Below, one piece after another: positions 51,363 to 59,394 of a stretch of DNA of 64,000 nt. The position numbers were made by a program, and so were the translations under genes. Position 1 is the stretch's first letter. Every line of letters begins with the position of its first letter. Source of the stretch: Acidobacteriota bacterium (lineage in GTDB: Bacteria; Acidobacteriota; Thermoanaerobaculia; Multivoradales; J023); assembly GCA_029263395.1 (NCBI GenBank), contig JAJCXO010000206.1, forward strand, positions 1 through 64,000, in the 5' to 3' direction. The notes below the pieces were generated by a model. That model had not been told where the DNA came from. It worked only from the letters and a program-made list of their open reading frames with translations, and did no database searches.

Positions 51363-51851
51363 TCAAGGGATTGGGTCGACTGGATCAACCCCCGGCAAGA
51401 TCGCCTGGATATAGGGGTTCGGCAGCGGCGGGCGAATCGGGAAACAGCCTGCTGGGAGCTCCGCACAGGGCAGGAAGACACCGTCTTCGAACTGGGCAAT
51501 CGGTACCATGCGATAGAAGGTCATGGCTTCGACTGAGGTGAGATCCAACTCGACGGTTTCGGGGGTTTGTAGGAGTTCACTGTCGCCGAGCTCTAACCAT
51601 GCATTGGGATCGGTCAAAGAAGCAAAGCCGATGTAGGCCGCATCGGGGCCGCCGACCGAAATCTTCAATTGCTGGTCGGTTTGCTGCCAGGTGAAGAATC
51701 CACCTTCGCCACCCGAACTGTCGGTGGGATCATCGGACGGTGCTGCGATGGCGACCTGGGGCGACCAGCCGAGCTGACCGAGAGTCAAACCAGCGCCGAA
51801 AATCGTCAGCGCGGCACAAACTATGAGGGATAGACCAAACCAGTGTTTCAT
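51363..51851 (-). CDS. Small exported protein of the CHAT cluster, unknown family
   Basis: A 162-residue product with an N-terminal signal or anchor (GLSLIVCAALTIFGAGLTLG), a Gly/Ser-rich linker (DDPTDSSGGEGG) and a beta-rich part of about 90 residues ending in a proline-rich tail with two cysteines. AGGAG is 6 bases ahead of the ATG. It lies between the CHAT gene and the sigma gene on the same strand, so it is probably co-transcribed. No family recognised; a ligand-sensing or substrate role is possible. Confidence 0.7.
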   Translation of the reverse strand: MKHWFGLSLIVCAALTIFGAGLTLGQLGWSPQVAIAAPSDDPTDSSGGEGGFFTWQQTDQQLKISVGGPDAAYIGFASLTDPNAWLELGDSELLQTPETVELDLTSVEAMTFYRMVPIAQFEDGVFLPCAELPAGCFPIRPPLPNPYIQAILPGVDPVDPIP

Positions 51852-51911
51852 GAGGTACTCCTAGGTTGAGTTGAGGTTTTGGCAACAGGTAGTGTTCACT
51901 GCATCGAAGTT

Positions 51912-54437
51912 TCACGGAGCCAACGGTGTCGACTGGTTGAGGCTTGTCGGTCTTGGCCGATCGGCGAACAACCCCAGGACCACAAATGGCGCCCAGGTGG
52001 CAACCGGCTGCCCGACAGCGATGAGCTCACGTTGGGCGCTGGCCAGGGCAAAGACCGGGTCCTCGAGCCCGCCGTGGCGATAGAACGCAAGCGCAACGGC
52101 TTCAGCATCAGCATCGGGAACCGACACCAACGACGCCACCACGGCTTCGCTGCCAGCGGCGAGAAATACCGCACCGAGGGAGCCCCACAGCTCACGCCCT
52201 GGGCGCGCTGCCGAGGCGCAGGTTGCCAACACAGTGAGGCGCGGGGCACGAGTCTTGGCCAGCAGGACATCTGCCGCCAACGGCCCGTCAGCGAGTGCGA
52301 TCCATGGTCCACCAGGGCCGAGGCCGGTGTGGGTTGCGAGATGCAACACGGCGGGCCGAGTCGACTCGTGCCAAAGGCCCTGCTCTGCAGCATCGCCGAG
52401 CCAAGGTGTCGACCCGACGAGCTCGGCAACCGCAATCGCCTCGGAACGCGCCCGCGGTAGATCACCCAGCGGATCGCCAAGCACCAACGGCGGGCCGACC
52501 TCGCCCCTGGGCCGCTCCAGCAACGCGGCCAGCGCCTCCAGGCTCGGCACGTACGTCACCGGATGGCGCTCGACCAGATATCGCCCGTCGATTCGCAACG
52601 CGGCAAACGGTAAACGACCGAGGGCACCATCGGTCACGATCATCAAAGGCTCGTCAGCTCCCGGAAGCCCGCTCGTCGGCAAGACTTGGGCACCCAATTG
52701 TGCCGCCAGTTGGTGGTCGTCCAAGTTGGCGAGAAATGTATCCACAGTGGCCTCGATATCCGCCGAGTCACCGAGTCGACGCCAGGATCCCGCGACGCCA
52801 CTCAAAACCCATAGTGCGCCATCAGCTTCGAAATAGCTCAACACCGACCTATGCCGCAGGTTGTGGCGCAACTCGCCCACCGGCCGCGGTTCGGGTGACG
52901 GCGCGGCAGCAACCGCTGGCAACAACCCTTCGAGCACCCGCAAGCGTTCCAGCGCGGCGGCGCCAACATCGACTCGCTCCGGATCGGAGAACTTCGGTAC
53001 CGTCTCGCTATCGGCCACCGTCTTGCTATCGGCCACCGTCTTGCCATGGTCTACCGTCGCATCGAGACCTCGGACAAAGGCGTCGAGAAAGGTGCGCGCC
53101 CGCGCTCGCTCGACGATCGCCAGTGCCTCGTCGGAGCGCCCTTGATGCAACAGTAACAGAAAAAGCGCTTCGAAGGTCTGTCTCTTCTTCTCGAGCAACC
53201 ACGGCTTGAGGGTGTCGAGGGCGAGCGCACGACGCATCGCTTCGACCTCGACGATAGCGGCCCGATATGCAGCCTCAGCGGCAACAAGGTTACCCCGGGC
53301 CTCCTCCACTCTCCCCAGCAGCTGTTGCAAGGTCCAGATCCAGTCTGTCACTGGCGAGGCGACGAGCGCCGTTGCCAGATCCCGGGCGGCTGCGTCCCAG
53401 CGCCCTTCCTGATGAGCCAACCGAGCACGATAATAAAGTAGCGAGGTCGGCAGACGCCGATCTTGGCCGGGGCTCTGATCATGAAGACCCTGATCACCAC
53501 GGCCCTGATCACCGAGACTATGATCCGCCGCGTGTTCGAAGGCGGCATCCAAATGGAAGTGAGCCCGCTCCAACGCTCCACGTCGTAAAGCGATCTCGAC
53601 CAGGTTCAGGTGGGTCGAGCGGAAAAGCTGGCTGCCGAGCTCCACGCTGCTTTGATCGGAGCTCTCAGCCGCAACCTCGAGCGCCCGCAAGGTAGCATCG
53701 CGGGCGAGCGACAACCGCCCACTGTCGAGCCACAAGTCGCCTTCGTGCGCCAACAAGAAGGCATCATCCTGCGGACTGTCGGCGGCCAACCCCTCACGCA
53801 GCTGCTGCACCGCGCGGGCACTGTCCAGGTCACCAACTGCGGACAACACCCCCTGCTGCATCTCGACGGCCAACTTCTCTACCCGTGCGTCGCCTTCGCG
53901 ACGTGCCACCACCGCGGAGTCCAAGGCATAGGCGAGTGCTGACCGATACTGCGTCTGGCTCCATTCGAGGTAGGCCAAGAGGTACAGCGTCCAAGCCTCT
54001 TTGGATGCCTCGGCTGAAACTGGTTGCAGGCTGCCAGAGGTTTCGACCGTCAAGCGCTCGAGTTCAAGCGCTCGTTCGAGGGCCGTGCGAGCAGCCGTGA
54101 TCTCCTTTCGATCACGCCAGATGCTGGACGCCAGGCGTAACACTTCAGCATGCTGTCGGGTACCCGCCAAACGTCCGGACCAAGCCAGAACTTCGTCGAG
54201 GTGGCCCAGCTCGAGCTGAGAGCGGGCCGCCCCCAACCCGGCCTTGGCATCACCCTCAGCAGCAAACGCAGCAGCACAAACCTCGGCCGCTTTGGAAGGG
54301 TCTCCGGCCTGCAACAAGGCCTCACACGAGCGCTGGCCAGGATGACAACCGAGCACAGCACACCCTGCCATCAGCACCAAACCGCCGGCTGAGGACCAGG
54401 GACGCCGAAGCAAAAGTGAGGGATTCATCGCAACCAT
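51912..54437 (-). CDS. TPR-CHAT caspase-like protease, lipoprotein
   Basis: An 841-residue protein with a signal peptide and lipobox-like AVLGC near residue 31, so it is probably lipid-anchored outside the cytoplasmic membrane. TPR-like helices fill about residues 35-480. A repetitive linker (TVADSKTVADSETV) precedes the C-terminal CHAT domain (about 560-830). The catalytic dyad is intact: His in VLHLATHTGLG and Cys in TVLATCASA. CHAT proteases cut specific partners, as in the Craspase (gRAMP-TPR-CHAT) complex. The first gene of a four-gene unit with an exported protein, ECF sigma and anti-sigma. An in-frame second ATG lies at 54428. Confidence 0.9.
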   Translation of the reverse strand: MVAMNPSLLLRRPWSSAGGLVLMAGCAVLGCHPGQRSCEALLQAGDPSKAAEVCAAAFAAEGDAKAGLGAARSQLELGHLDEVLAWSGRLAGTRQHAEVLRLASSIWRDRKEITAARTALERALELERLTVETSGSLQPVSAEASKEAWTLYLLAYLEWSQTQYRSALAYALDSAVVARREGDARVEKLAVEMQQGVLSAVGDLDSARAVQQLREGLAADSPQDDAFLLAHEGDLWLDSGRLSLARDATLRALEVAAESSDQSSVELGSQLFRSTHLNLVEIALRRGALERAHFHLDAAFEHAADHSLGDQGRGDQGLHDQSPGQDRRLPTSLLYYRARLAHQEGRWDAAARDLATALVASPVTDWIWTLQQLLGRVEEARGNLVAAEAAYRAAIVEVEAMRRALALDTLKPWLLEKKRQTFEALFLLLLHQGRSDEALAIVERARARTFLDAFVRGLDATVDHGKTVADSKTVADSETVPKFSDPERVDVGAAALERLRVLEGLLPAVAAAPSPEPRPVGELRHNLRHRSVLSYFEADGALWVLSGVAGSWRRLGDSADIEATVDTFLANLDDHQLAAQLGAQVLPTSGLPGADEPLMIVTDGALGRLPFAALRIDGRYLVERHPVTYVPSLEALAALLERPRGEVGPPLVLGDPLGDLPRARSEAIAVAELVGSTPWLGDAAEQGLWHESTRPAVLHLATHTGLGPGGPWIALADGPLAADVLLAKTRAPRLTVLATCASAARPGRELWGSLGAVFLAAGSEAVVASLVSVPDADAEAVALAFYRHGGLEDPVFALASAQRELIAVGQPVATWAPFVVLGLFADRPRPTSLNQSTPLAP

Positions 54438-54602
54438 TCGATTAATAGTTAAGGGAGGGACAGTTCGGACTTAGCCGGTCCACTATGAAACGATCGTGGA
54501 CCACTCACCTAGGAAGACGGTCTTCACCTAGGAAGACTCTGCAACCGTCCGAATTGTCCCACCCACGTTGATCTTTTTTCGTCGTTATCGTCTGGGGGCT
54601 GG

Positions 54603-54878
54603 ATGTCTGCACGAATCTTCCGGCCGCCAACCACCGGATATGATCCGACTCTCGAGCAACGTTTAGAAGCGGCAAACCATGGATGCAGTCCATCCAGCAG
54701 GGCCGACTCAGCACCTCTACGGTCGCCACAAGGGGCCCCGTTGCCAGATGAGCTTCAACAGCGCCTGATCCCAGGATCGACGATCTACTGGCGAATCGTC
54801 GAGCGGGCTGAGCTCGAACGCCGGGAGTCGGCGCTGTTTCGCTTTCAGCTCGCAGCCGAGAGCCCCTCGCATCCTTGA
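54603..54878 (+). CDS. Short open frame, uncertain
   Basis: A 91-codon frame in the 609-bp gap 54438-55046, divergent from the CHAT gene. Its C-terminal part (IPGSTIYWRIVERAEL, then FRFQLA) reads like the ending strands of exported beta domains attached to some anti-sigma factors, so it may be a fragment. The N-terminal part is low complexity. No good SD. Nothing else is visible in this gap. Confidence 0.25.
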   Translation: MSARIFRPPTTGYDPTLEQRLEAANHGCSPSSRADSAPLRSPQGAPLPDELQQRLIPGSTIYWRIVERAELERRESALFRFQLAAESPSHP

Positions 54879-55046
54879 CTCGCCCGGCCACCTGCCTAGC
54901 TTTGGCGTTGATGCTGGTTGCGCCTCGCCAAGCTTGACACGCTGGCCAACATAACCACCCGTCATCCCGCCAACTGGGCCGCCTTCGTCTTGATCATCCA
55001 ATGTAGAATAGGCTAGCAGCACAATGGTCTCGACAAGGTCGTGCCT

Positions 55047-55382
55047 ATGCCTAGTGACGCCCAATCGATACATCCCACACTACCTGGTGATCTGCGGCCC
55101 CTCTTTTGGGACTACGATTTTCAAGATCTGTGCTGGGACGATGATCGAGCCCTGATCATCCGTCGAGTTTTGACCTCGGGCCCTTGGGACAGCGTGCAAT
55201 GGCTGCGTTCCAGAGTGAATGATGACACGCTGGGACGCTGGATCATCGACCACCAGGGCCGCGGGTTGAGTCCACAGCAACTTCGTTTTTGGCAATTGAT
55301 CCTCGATCTACCGACCGAGCAGGTTGATGGGTGGCTGGCTGACCGGCAAACCGATCCCTGGCATCACCGACAGGCCTCATGA
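55047..55382 (+). CDS. DUF6922-like protein, likely antitoxin partner of AbiEii-type toxin
   Basis: A 111-residue protein whose core (RVLTSGPWDSVQWLRSRVNDDTLGRWII ... LSPQQLRFWQLIL) matches small proteins usually encoded directly before AbiEii-like nucleotidyltransferases. Here the stop overlaps the next start by ATGA. By that context it is a candidate antitoxin or partner. The ATG at 55047 is preferred to a GTG two codons earlier because of AAGG 9 bases upstream. Confidence 0.75.
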   Translation: MPSDAQSIHPTLPGDLRPLFWDYDFQDLCWDDDRALIIRRVLTSGPWDSVQWLRSRVNDDTLGRWIIDHQGRGLSPQQLRFWQLILDLPTEQVDGWLADRQTDPWHHRQAS

Positions 55383-56026
55383 CGTTTCACTCCGAGGTCC
55401 TAACGACACCTCAGATCCACGCTCTTCACGCGATGGGACCGGCCATGACAACCGGTCACTTTTATCTTGCTGGAGGCACCGCCCTGGCCATCATCCTCGG
55501 GCACCGCCTGTCGGTTGACCTCGACTGGTTCACCCGTAAACGATTTGCAGATCCGATGCGTTTAGCCGCCGAGCTGCGAGATGACGGAATCCAGCTAAAG
55601 ACAACACGGGTGGAACGCGGCACTCTGCATGGCCATATCGACGATGTGCGGGTCAGTCTGCTCGAATATCGCTATCCATTGCTAGCTCCCGTCATCGTAT
55701 GGAGCGAGCATCAATGTGCACTCGTCTCGCTCGACGATATCGCTTGCATGAAGCTGTCTGCGATCAGTCAACGCGGAGCCAGGAAAGACTTCGTCGACCT
55801 CTACGCACTCGTCCAACGGCACCGACCGCTGGATGAGCTTCTGAAGCTGTACCAAAAGAAATACGACACGACAGATATCGGACATGTTCTAGTGTCCTTA
55901 GCCTACTTTGACGACGCCGAGCGAGAGCGGATGCCAAAGATGCTTTGGGATGTGAGCTGGCAGGATCTCAAGACTCAGATCCAGAGGTGGGTGCTGGACC
56001 TAGCGCTGCCCCCTGTGTCTGGGTAG
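55379..56026 (+). CDS. AbiEii/AbiGii-family nucleotidyltransferase toxin
   Basis: A 215-residue nucleotidyltransferase-fold protein. GGTALAIILGHRLSVDLDWF contains the GG and D-x-D motif of the AbiEii family, and KDFVDLYAL the downstream family motif. AbiEii proteins add nucleotides to tRNA or other targets and cause abortive infection in type IV systems. It overlaps its upstream partner by 4 bp. It could be an active toxin of a phage-defence module; activity is not shown by the sequence. Confidence 0.88.
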   Translation: MTFHSEVLTTPQIHALHAMGPAMTTGHFYLAGGTALAIILGHRLSVDLDWFTRKRFADPMRLAAELRDDGIQLKTTRVERGTLHGHIDDVRVSLLEYRYPLLAPVIVWSEHQCALVSLDDIACMKLSAISQRGARKDFVDLYALVQRHRPLDELLKLYQKKYDTTDIGHVLVSLAYFDDAERERMPKMLWDVSWQDLKTQIQRWVLDLALPPVSG

Positions 56027-56132
56027 TTGTCGCATGAACTGGAATCGCGAACGATTCTGGGGGCAGGAGCACTATCCATCTCAGGTAAAGGCGCCGTCCT
56101 TGGATTGGTACGACCGCCTTGGCCAGCCAACG

Positions 56133-56972
56133 CTACAAAGACCGCTTGAGCGCCTGCTGCTTGCGTAACCCTTGACGCGCCATCACTTTGGCAAGGAATC
56201 CAGCGCAACGTGGTGACAGGTCACCGAGGCGGGCGAGCCAGCCACGCCAGCGGGGGATGGCGACGAAAAGCGGGCGTCGACGCAGGACACGACCGAGGAT
56301 GACCCGCGAAATATCTTCGACGGTCAGCACCCGAGGCGCGGTGAAGGTGAGGGCCGCTTCGGGATAGTCGAGCTGTTTGTCGAGCATCGGGGTGGCGACT
56401 GCATCGGGGCAGACGACGGTGACGGCAATACCTTCGGGGCGAAGCTCTTCGGCGGCGACGAGGGAAAAGGCACGGACAGCGTATTTGGAGGCCGAGTAGA
56501 GCGAGATGCCAGGGATCGGTGCCAGTGACGCGAGGGAGGCGATGTTGATGATATGCCCTCGATCTCGAGGAGCCGCGCCATGCTCCATCATGACCCGCGC
56601 CGCAGCACGGGTTCCGAAAACGAGACCCTTGACGTTGATGTCGAAGTGACGATCGACATCAATGTCGTCGACTTCGAAGCAGCGACCGGGACGAATATAA
56701 CCGGCGACATTGAGCATAACGTCGATACCACCCCACCCTTCGACGACGGCCTCCATCGCAGCGGTCCATGCGACAGGGTCGCACACGTCCAGCAGCTCAA
56801 TGTGCACCCGATCGGCCGGCCAACCGGCAGTGTCAGCATGTTGCCGCAGAGCATCGAGATCGATGTCGGTGGCGACGACGCGATGGCCGCGCGCTAGCAG
56901 CTCGTCAGCCAGATGACGGCCGATACCACTGGCACAGCCGGTGATGAAAAATCGATCGCCGAGAGTTGTCAA
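56133..56972 (-). CDS. Short-chain dehydrogenase/reductase
   Basis: A 279-residue SDR with cofactor motif TGCASGIG (TGxxxGxG) at the N-terminus, ATDIDL at the end of the second strand (Asp implies NAD preference), N at LNVAGYI and the active site S/YSASK as LYSASKYAV. The substrate is unknown. Last gene of a tight leftward run with mogA and the M29 peptidase. Confidence 0.93.
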   Translation of the reverse strand: MTTLGDRFFITGCASGIGRHLADELLARGHRVVATDIDLDALRQHADTAGWPADRVHIELLDVCDPVAWTAAMEAVVEGWGGIDVMLNVAGYIRPGRCFEVDDIDVDRHFDINVKGLVFGTRAAARVMMEHGAAPRDRGHIINIASLASLAPIPGISLYSASKYAVRAFSLVAAEELRPEGIAVTVVCPDAVATPMLDKQLDYPEAALTFTAPRVLTVEDISRVILGRVLRRRPLFVAIPRWRGWLARLGDLSPRCAGFLAKVMARQGLRKQQALKRSL

Positions 56973-56978
56973 CAGCGT

Positions 56979-57539
56979 TCACTGATGGGGTCGGTAGGCG
57001 CGGATCCGCTCGGGATCGGTCTCGATCCGAGCACCACCGATCAGGTCGACACAATCGGGCACAGCAGCGAAGACTGCATCGAGGCAAGTCTTGACAGCCC
57101 GTGGACTGCCGGGCACGTTGATGATCAAGCAAGTGCCACGGACCGCACCGTGTTGACGGGAAAGAATGGCGGTGGGTACTTCGTTCAACGAGACTCGCCG
57201 CATCAGCTCACCAAAGCCTGGCAGTAAACGAGTCGCCACCGCCTCGGTCGCTTCCGGGGTAACATCCCGCGGCGCCGGACCGGTGCCGCCGGCCGTCAAC
57301 ACCAAATCGCAGCCAACATCGTCGATCAGCTCGATCAAGGTGGCCTCGATCAGGTCTCGGTCGTCGGAGATCAAGCGAAAGTGGTGTTCGCTCGGCGAGG
57401 TCACAACCTCGTCGAGGTAGGCTCGCATGGCGGGCCCAGAGCGATCTTCATACTCGCCCCGGCTGGCACGGTCGGAGATCGACAAAATACCCAAGCGAGC
57501 GGGACGTTGTCCCTCGCTCGGCTGTTTGCTCGCGGCCAC
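56979..57539 (-). CDS. mogA: Molybdopterin adenylyltransferase (MogA)
   Basis: MogA adenylylates molybdopterin before metal insertion. The 186-residue product has ISDRASRGEYEDRSG, the ligand-binding LVLTAGGTGPAPRDVTPEAT and NVPGSPRAVKTCLDAVFAAVPDCVDLIGG. The longer C-terminus points to MogA rather than MoaB. GTG start one base after the M29 stop, so translation is probably coupled. A MoaD-MoaE fusion at 34 kb is in the same pathway. Confidence 0.93.
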   Translation of the reverse strand: MAASKQPSEGQRPARLGILSISDRASRGEYEDRSGPAMRAYLDEVVTSPSEHHFRLISDDRDLIEATLIELIDDVGCDLVLTAGGTGPAPRDVTPEATEAVATRLLPGFGELMRRVSLNEVPTAILSRQHGAVRGTCLIINVPGSPRAVKTCLDAVFAAVPDCVDLIGGARIETDPERIRAYRPHQ

Positions 57540-57540
57540 G

Positions 57541-58659
57541 TCAGTCGACCAACCGCTCGGGATTGAGATCTTCGAGTTCGGGAATCACGAACCGACCATC
57601 TTTGCGGATCAGCCGATCGTCGAAGTAAATCTCGCCACCACCGACTTCTGGCGTCATCAACAACACCATGTCCCAATGGACGTCACTCTCATTACCGTTG
57701 TCGGCGCTCTTGTAGGCATTACCGGGGGTGAAGTGGATGCTGCCGGCGATCTTCTCGTCGAACAGGATATCCTTCATCGGCTTGGTGATATGGGGATTGA
57801 AGCCGATAGCAAACTCGCCGACGTAACGGGCGCCTTCGTCGCTGTCGAGGACAGTGTTGAGGTGCTTCGTGTCGCTACTCGTCGCCTCGACCACTTTGCC
57901 ATCGCGAAAGACCAAGCGGATATCACGATGGGTTGCACCCTGGTAAATCGTCTCGGCATTGAATTGGATGGTGCCCTGGACCGAATCGCGCACTGGGGCG
58001 GTGAAGACCTCACCGTCGGGAATGTTGCGGCCGCCGTCACAGGTCACTGAGGGGATATCTTTGATACTGAAGCGGAGATCGGTTCCTGGCGCCACCAGAC
58101 GGACTCGATCGGTCCGGTCCATCAACTCCTTGAGGGGCTGCATGGCCCGCGACATCCGTGCGTAGTCCATCGTGCAGACGCGAAAGTAGAAGTCCTCGAA
58201 CTCCTCCGTCGACATCTCGGCTTGTTGGGCCATCGAAGGGCTCGGCCAGCGCAGAACAACCCAGCGGGTCTGCTCGACGCGCAGATCGCGGTGTGCGGGC
58301 TGCCACCACAGGCTCTGATAGAGCTTCATCTTCTCTGGCGGTACGTCGGACCACTCGGAGATGTTGGGGTTGCCGCGGACACCGATGTACGCCTGCACCT
58401 TCGACATCCGGTAGGCGTCGATCTCACCGATCAGACGCATCTGATCTTCGGTGCCTGACAACATCAAATCACGCATCACCGCGTTGGAACGCAGGCTGAC
58501 CAACGGTAAGCCACCCACCGCCGAAACCGCTCGAATCAAACTGCGGGTGAAGTCATCAGGCAGGTCGAAAGCCTCGATCAGGACTACTTCACCGGCTTGC
58601 AACGCGCAGGAGTAGTTGACCAGTACGTCGGCCAGCTTCTCGTATCGCGGATCTGCCAT
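57541..58659 (-). CDS. M29-family aminopeptidase
   Basis: A 372-residue thermophilic-type metallo-aminopeptidase (M29; AmpS/PepS). Features are the N-terminal YEKLADVLVNYSCALQAGEVVLIEA and the metal-binding C-terminal part (GRNIPDGEVFTAPV, with E in FNAETIYQG, GEFAIGFNPHI, SDVHWDMV). It removes N-terminal residues from peptides in the cytoplasm. First gene of the M29-mogA-SDR unit. Confidence 0.92.
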   Translation of the reverse strand: MADPRYEKLADVLVNYSCALQAGEVVLIEAFDLPDDFTRSLIRAVSAVGGLPLVSLRSNAVMRDLMLSGTEDQMRLIGEIDAYRMSKVQAYIGVRGNPNISEWSDVPPEKMKLYQSLWWQPAHRDLRVEQTRWVVLRWPSPSMAQQAEMSTEEFEDFYFRVCTMDYARMSRAMQPLKELMDRTDRVRLVAPGTDLRFSIKDIPSVTCDGGRNIPDGEVFTAPVRDSVQGTIQFNAETIYQGATHRDIRLVFRDGKVVEATSSDTKHLNTVLDSDEGARYVGEFAIGFNPHITKPMKDILFDEKIAGSIHFTPGNAYKSADNGNESDVHWDMVLLMTPEVGGGEIYFDDRLIRKDGRFVIPELEDLNPERLVD

Positions 58660-58684
58660 ATCTAGGGCTCCTCGTGGGTCGGGG

Positions 58685-58712
58685 ATGAGAGGGTTCGGAC
58701 GAACCCTCTCAT
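58685..58712. terminator. 13-bp hairpin after the CBM48 gene
   Basis: ATGAGAGGGTTCG (58685-58697) and CGAACCCTCTCAT (58700-58712) pair perfectly around a 2-base tip (effectively 12 bp and a tetraloop). It lies 60 bp past the stop of the leftward CBM48 gene. Confidence 0.7.
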
Positions 58713-58771
58713 GTTATCGCCGATCGACGAGCTAGCGGCCATCCGTTGCGGACGGCTACTCATCGCGAGAG

Positions 58772-59068
58772 CTAGACCGTGATCAAACAGTCGCGGCTGC
58801 CGTACTGGTTGGGCACCAGGCGATCGGGAGTCTCGTCGTTCGCCCACCGCTCGCCATCGAGCAAGTAACGGAAGCGATAGTCGTTGCCGGCATCGAGCGA
58901 AACAGTGACGCTGCGGCTGCCGTCTTTGAGCTTCTTCAAGGGATGGCTGTCAGCATCCCATTCGTTGAACTCGCCGAGCAAGGCGACGCGCTCGGCTTCG
59001 AGCTCCGCCGGGACTTTGAACGTGACTCGGCACGAGGTGCCAGTCTTGGAGTAGTTTTTCTTGAGCAT
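58772..59068 (-). CDS. Isoamylase early-set/CBM48 glycogen-binding protein
   Basis: A 98-residue free-standing CBM48 domain, as found N-terminally in glycogen-branching enzymes. VALLGEFNEWDADSHPLKKL and YRFRYLLDGERWANDETP contain the aromatic carbohydrate-binding residues. GAGGAG 5 bases ahead of the ATG at 59068. Without a catalytic domain it may target partners to glycogen; the phosphorylase at 7.3 kb acts on the same polymer. Confidence 0.88.
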   Translation of the reverse strand: MLKKNYSKTGTSCRVTFKVPAELEAERVALLGEFNEWDADSHPLKKLKDGSRSVTVSLDAGNDYRFRYLLDGERWANDETPDRLVPNQYGSRDCLITV

Positions 59069-59315
59069 GAGGTTCTCCTCTAGTGTGTGTTGCAAAGAGC
59101 CCAGAGCAGATCTGTGATTTGCATTCAGCAAGTCTGATCGTCAGCTATGGCACTGCTTCAGTAGCACTGCCATAGCGGCGAACTGCCTGCGATTCGTTTG
59201 TTTCGGTACTGCCCGAGCTGTGCGGGAATGACGTCGCTCGGAAGGATCGGCAAGGAAAGCCGGAGTGAGCGACAACGCGGCGGTCCGCGCGCGGGCAAAC
59301 TAGCACACTCTAGAG

Positions 59316-59381
59316 CGAAAGGCTACGCCAAACAAAACGAAAGGCTAGGCCAAACAAAGCGAAAGGCTACGCCAAGTATTT
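59316..59381. repeat. 22-bp tandem repeat, about 3 units
   Basis: Units start at 59316, 59338 and 59360, each opening CGAAAGGCTA(C/G)GCCAA. The third decays at its end. It fills the space just past the 3' end of the cNMP/TPR gene. The rest of the 263-bp gap shows no gene. Confidence 0.9.
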
Positions 59382-59394
59382 TGTAGGCTAGCTG

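Noticed and set aside
54121-54145. A further copy of the palindrome found in the YhcG gene (CGCCAGGCGT)
   Set aside because: Only 10-11 bp agree, and it encodes an ordinary stretch of the CHAT-TPR protein. Chance explains it.
54505-54891. 128-codon leftward frame between the CHAT gene and the AbiEii pair
   Set aside because: Low-complexity composition, no SD and no recognisable motif. It is antisense to another doubtful frame at 54603-54878.
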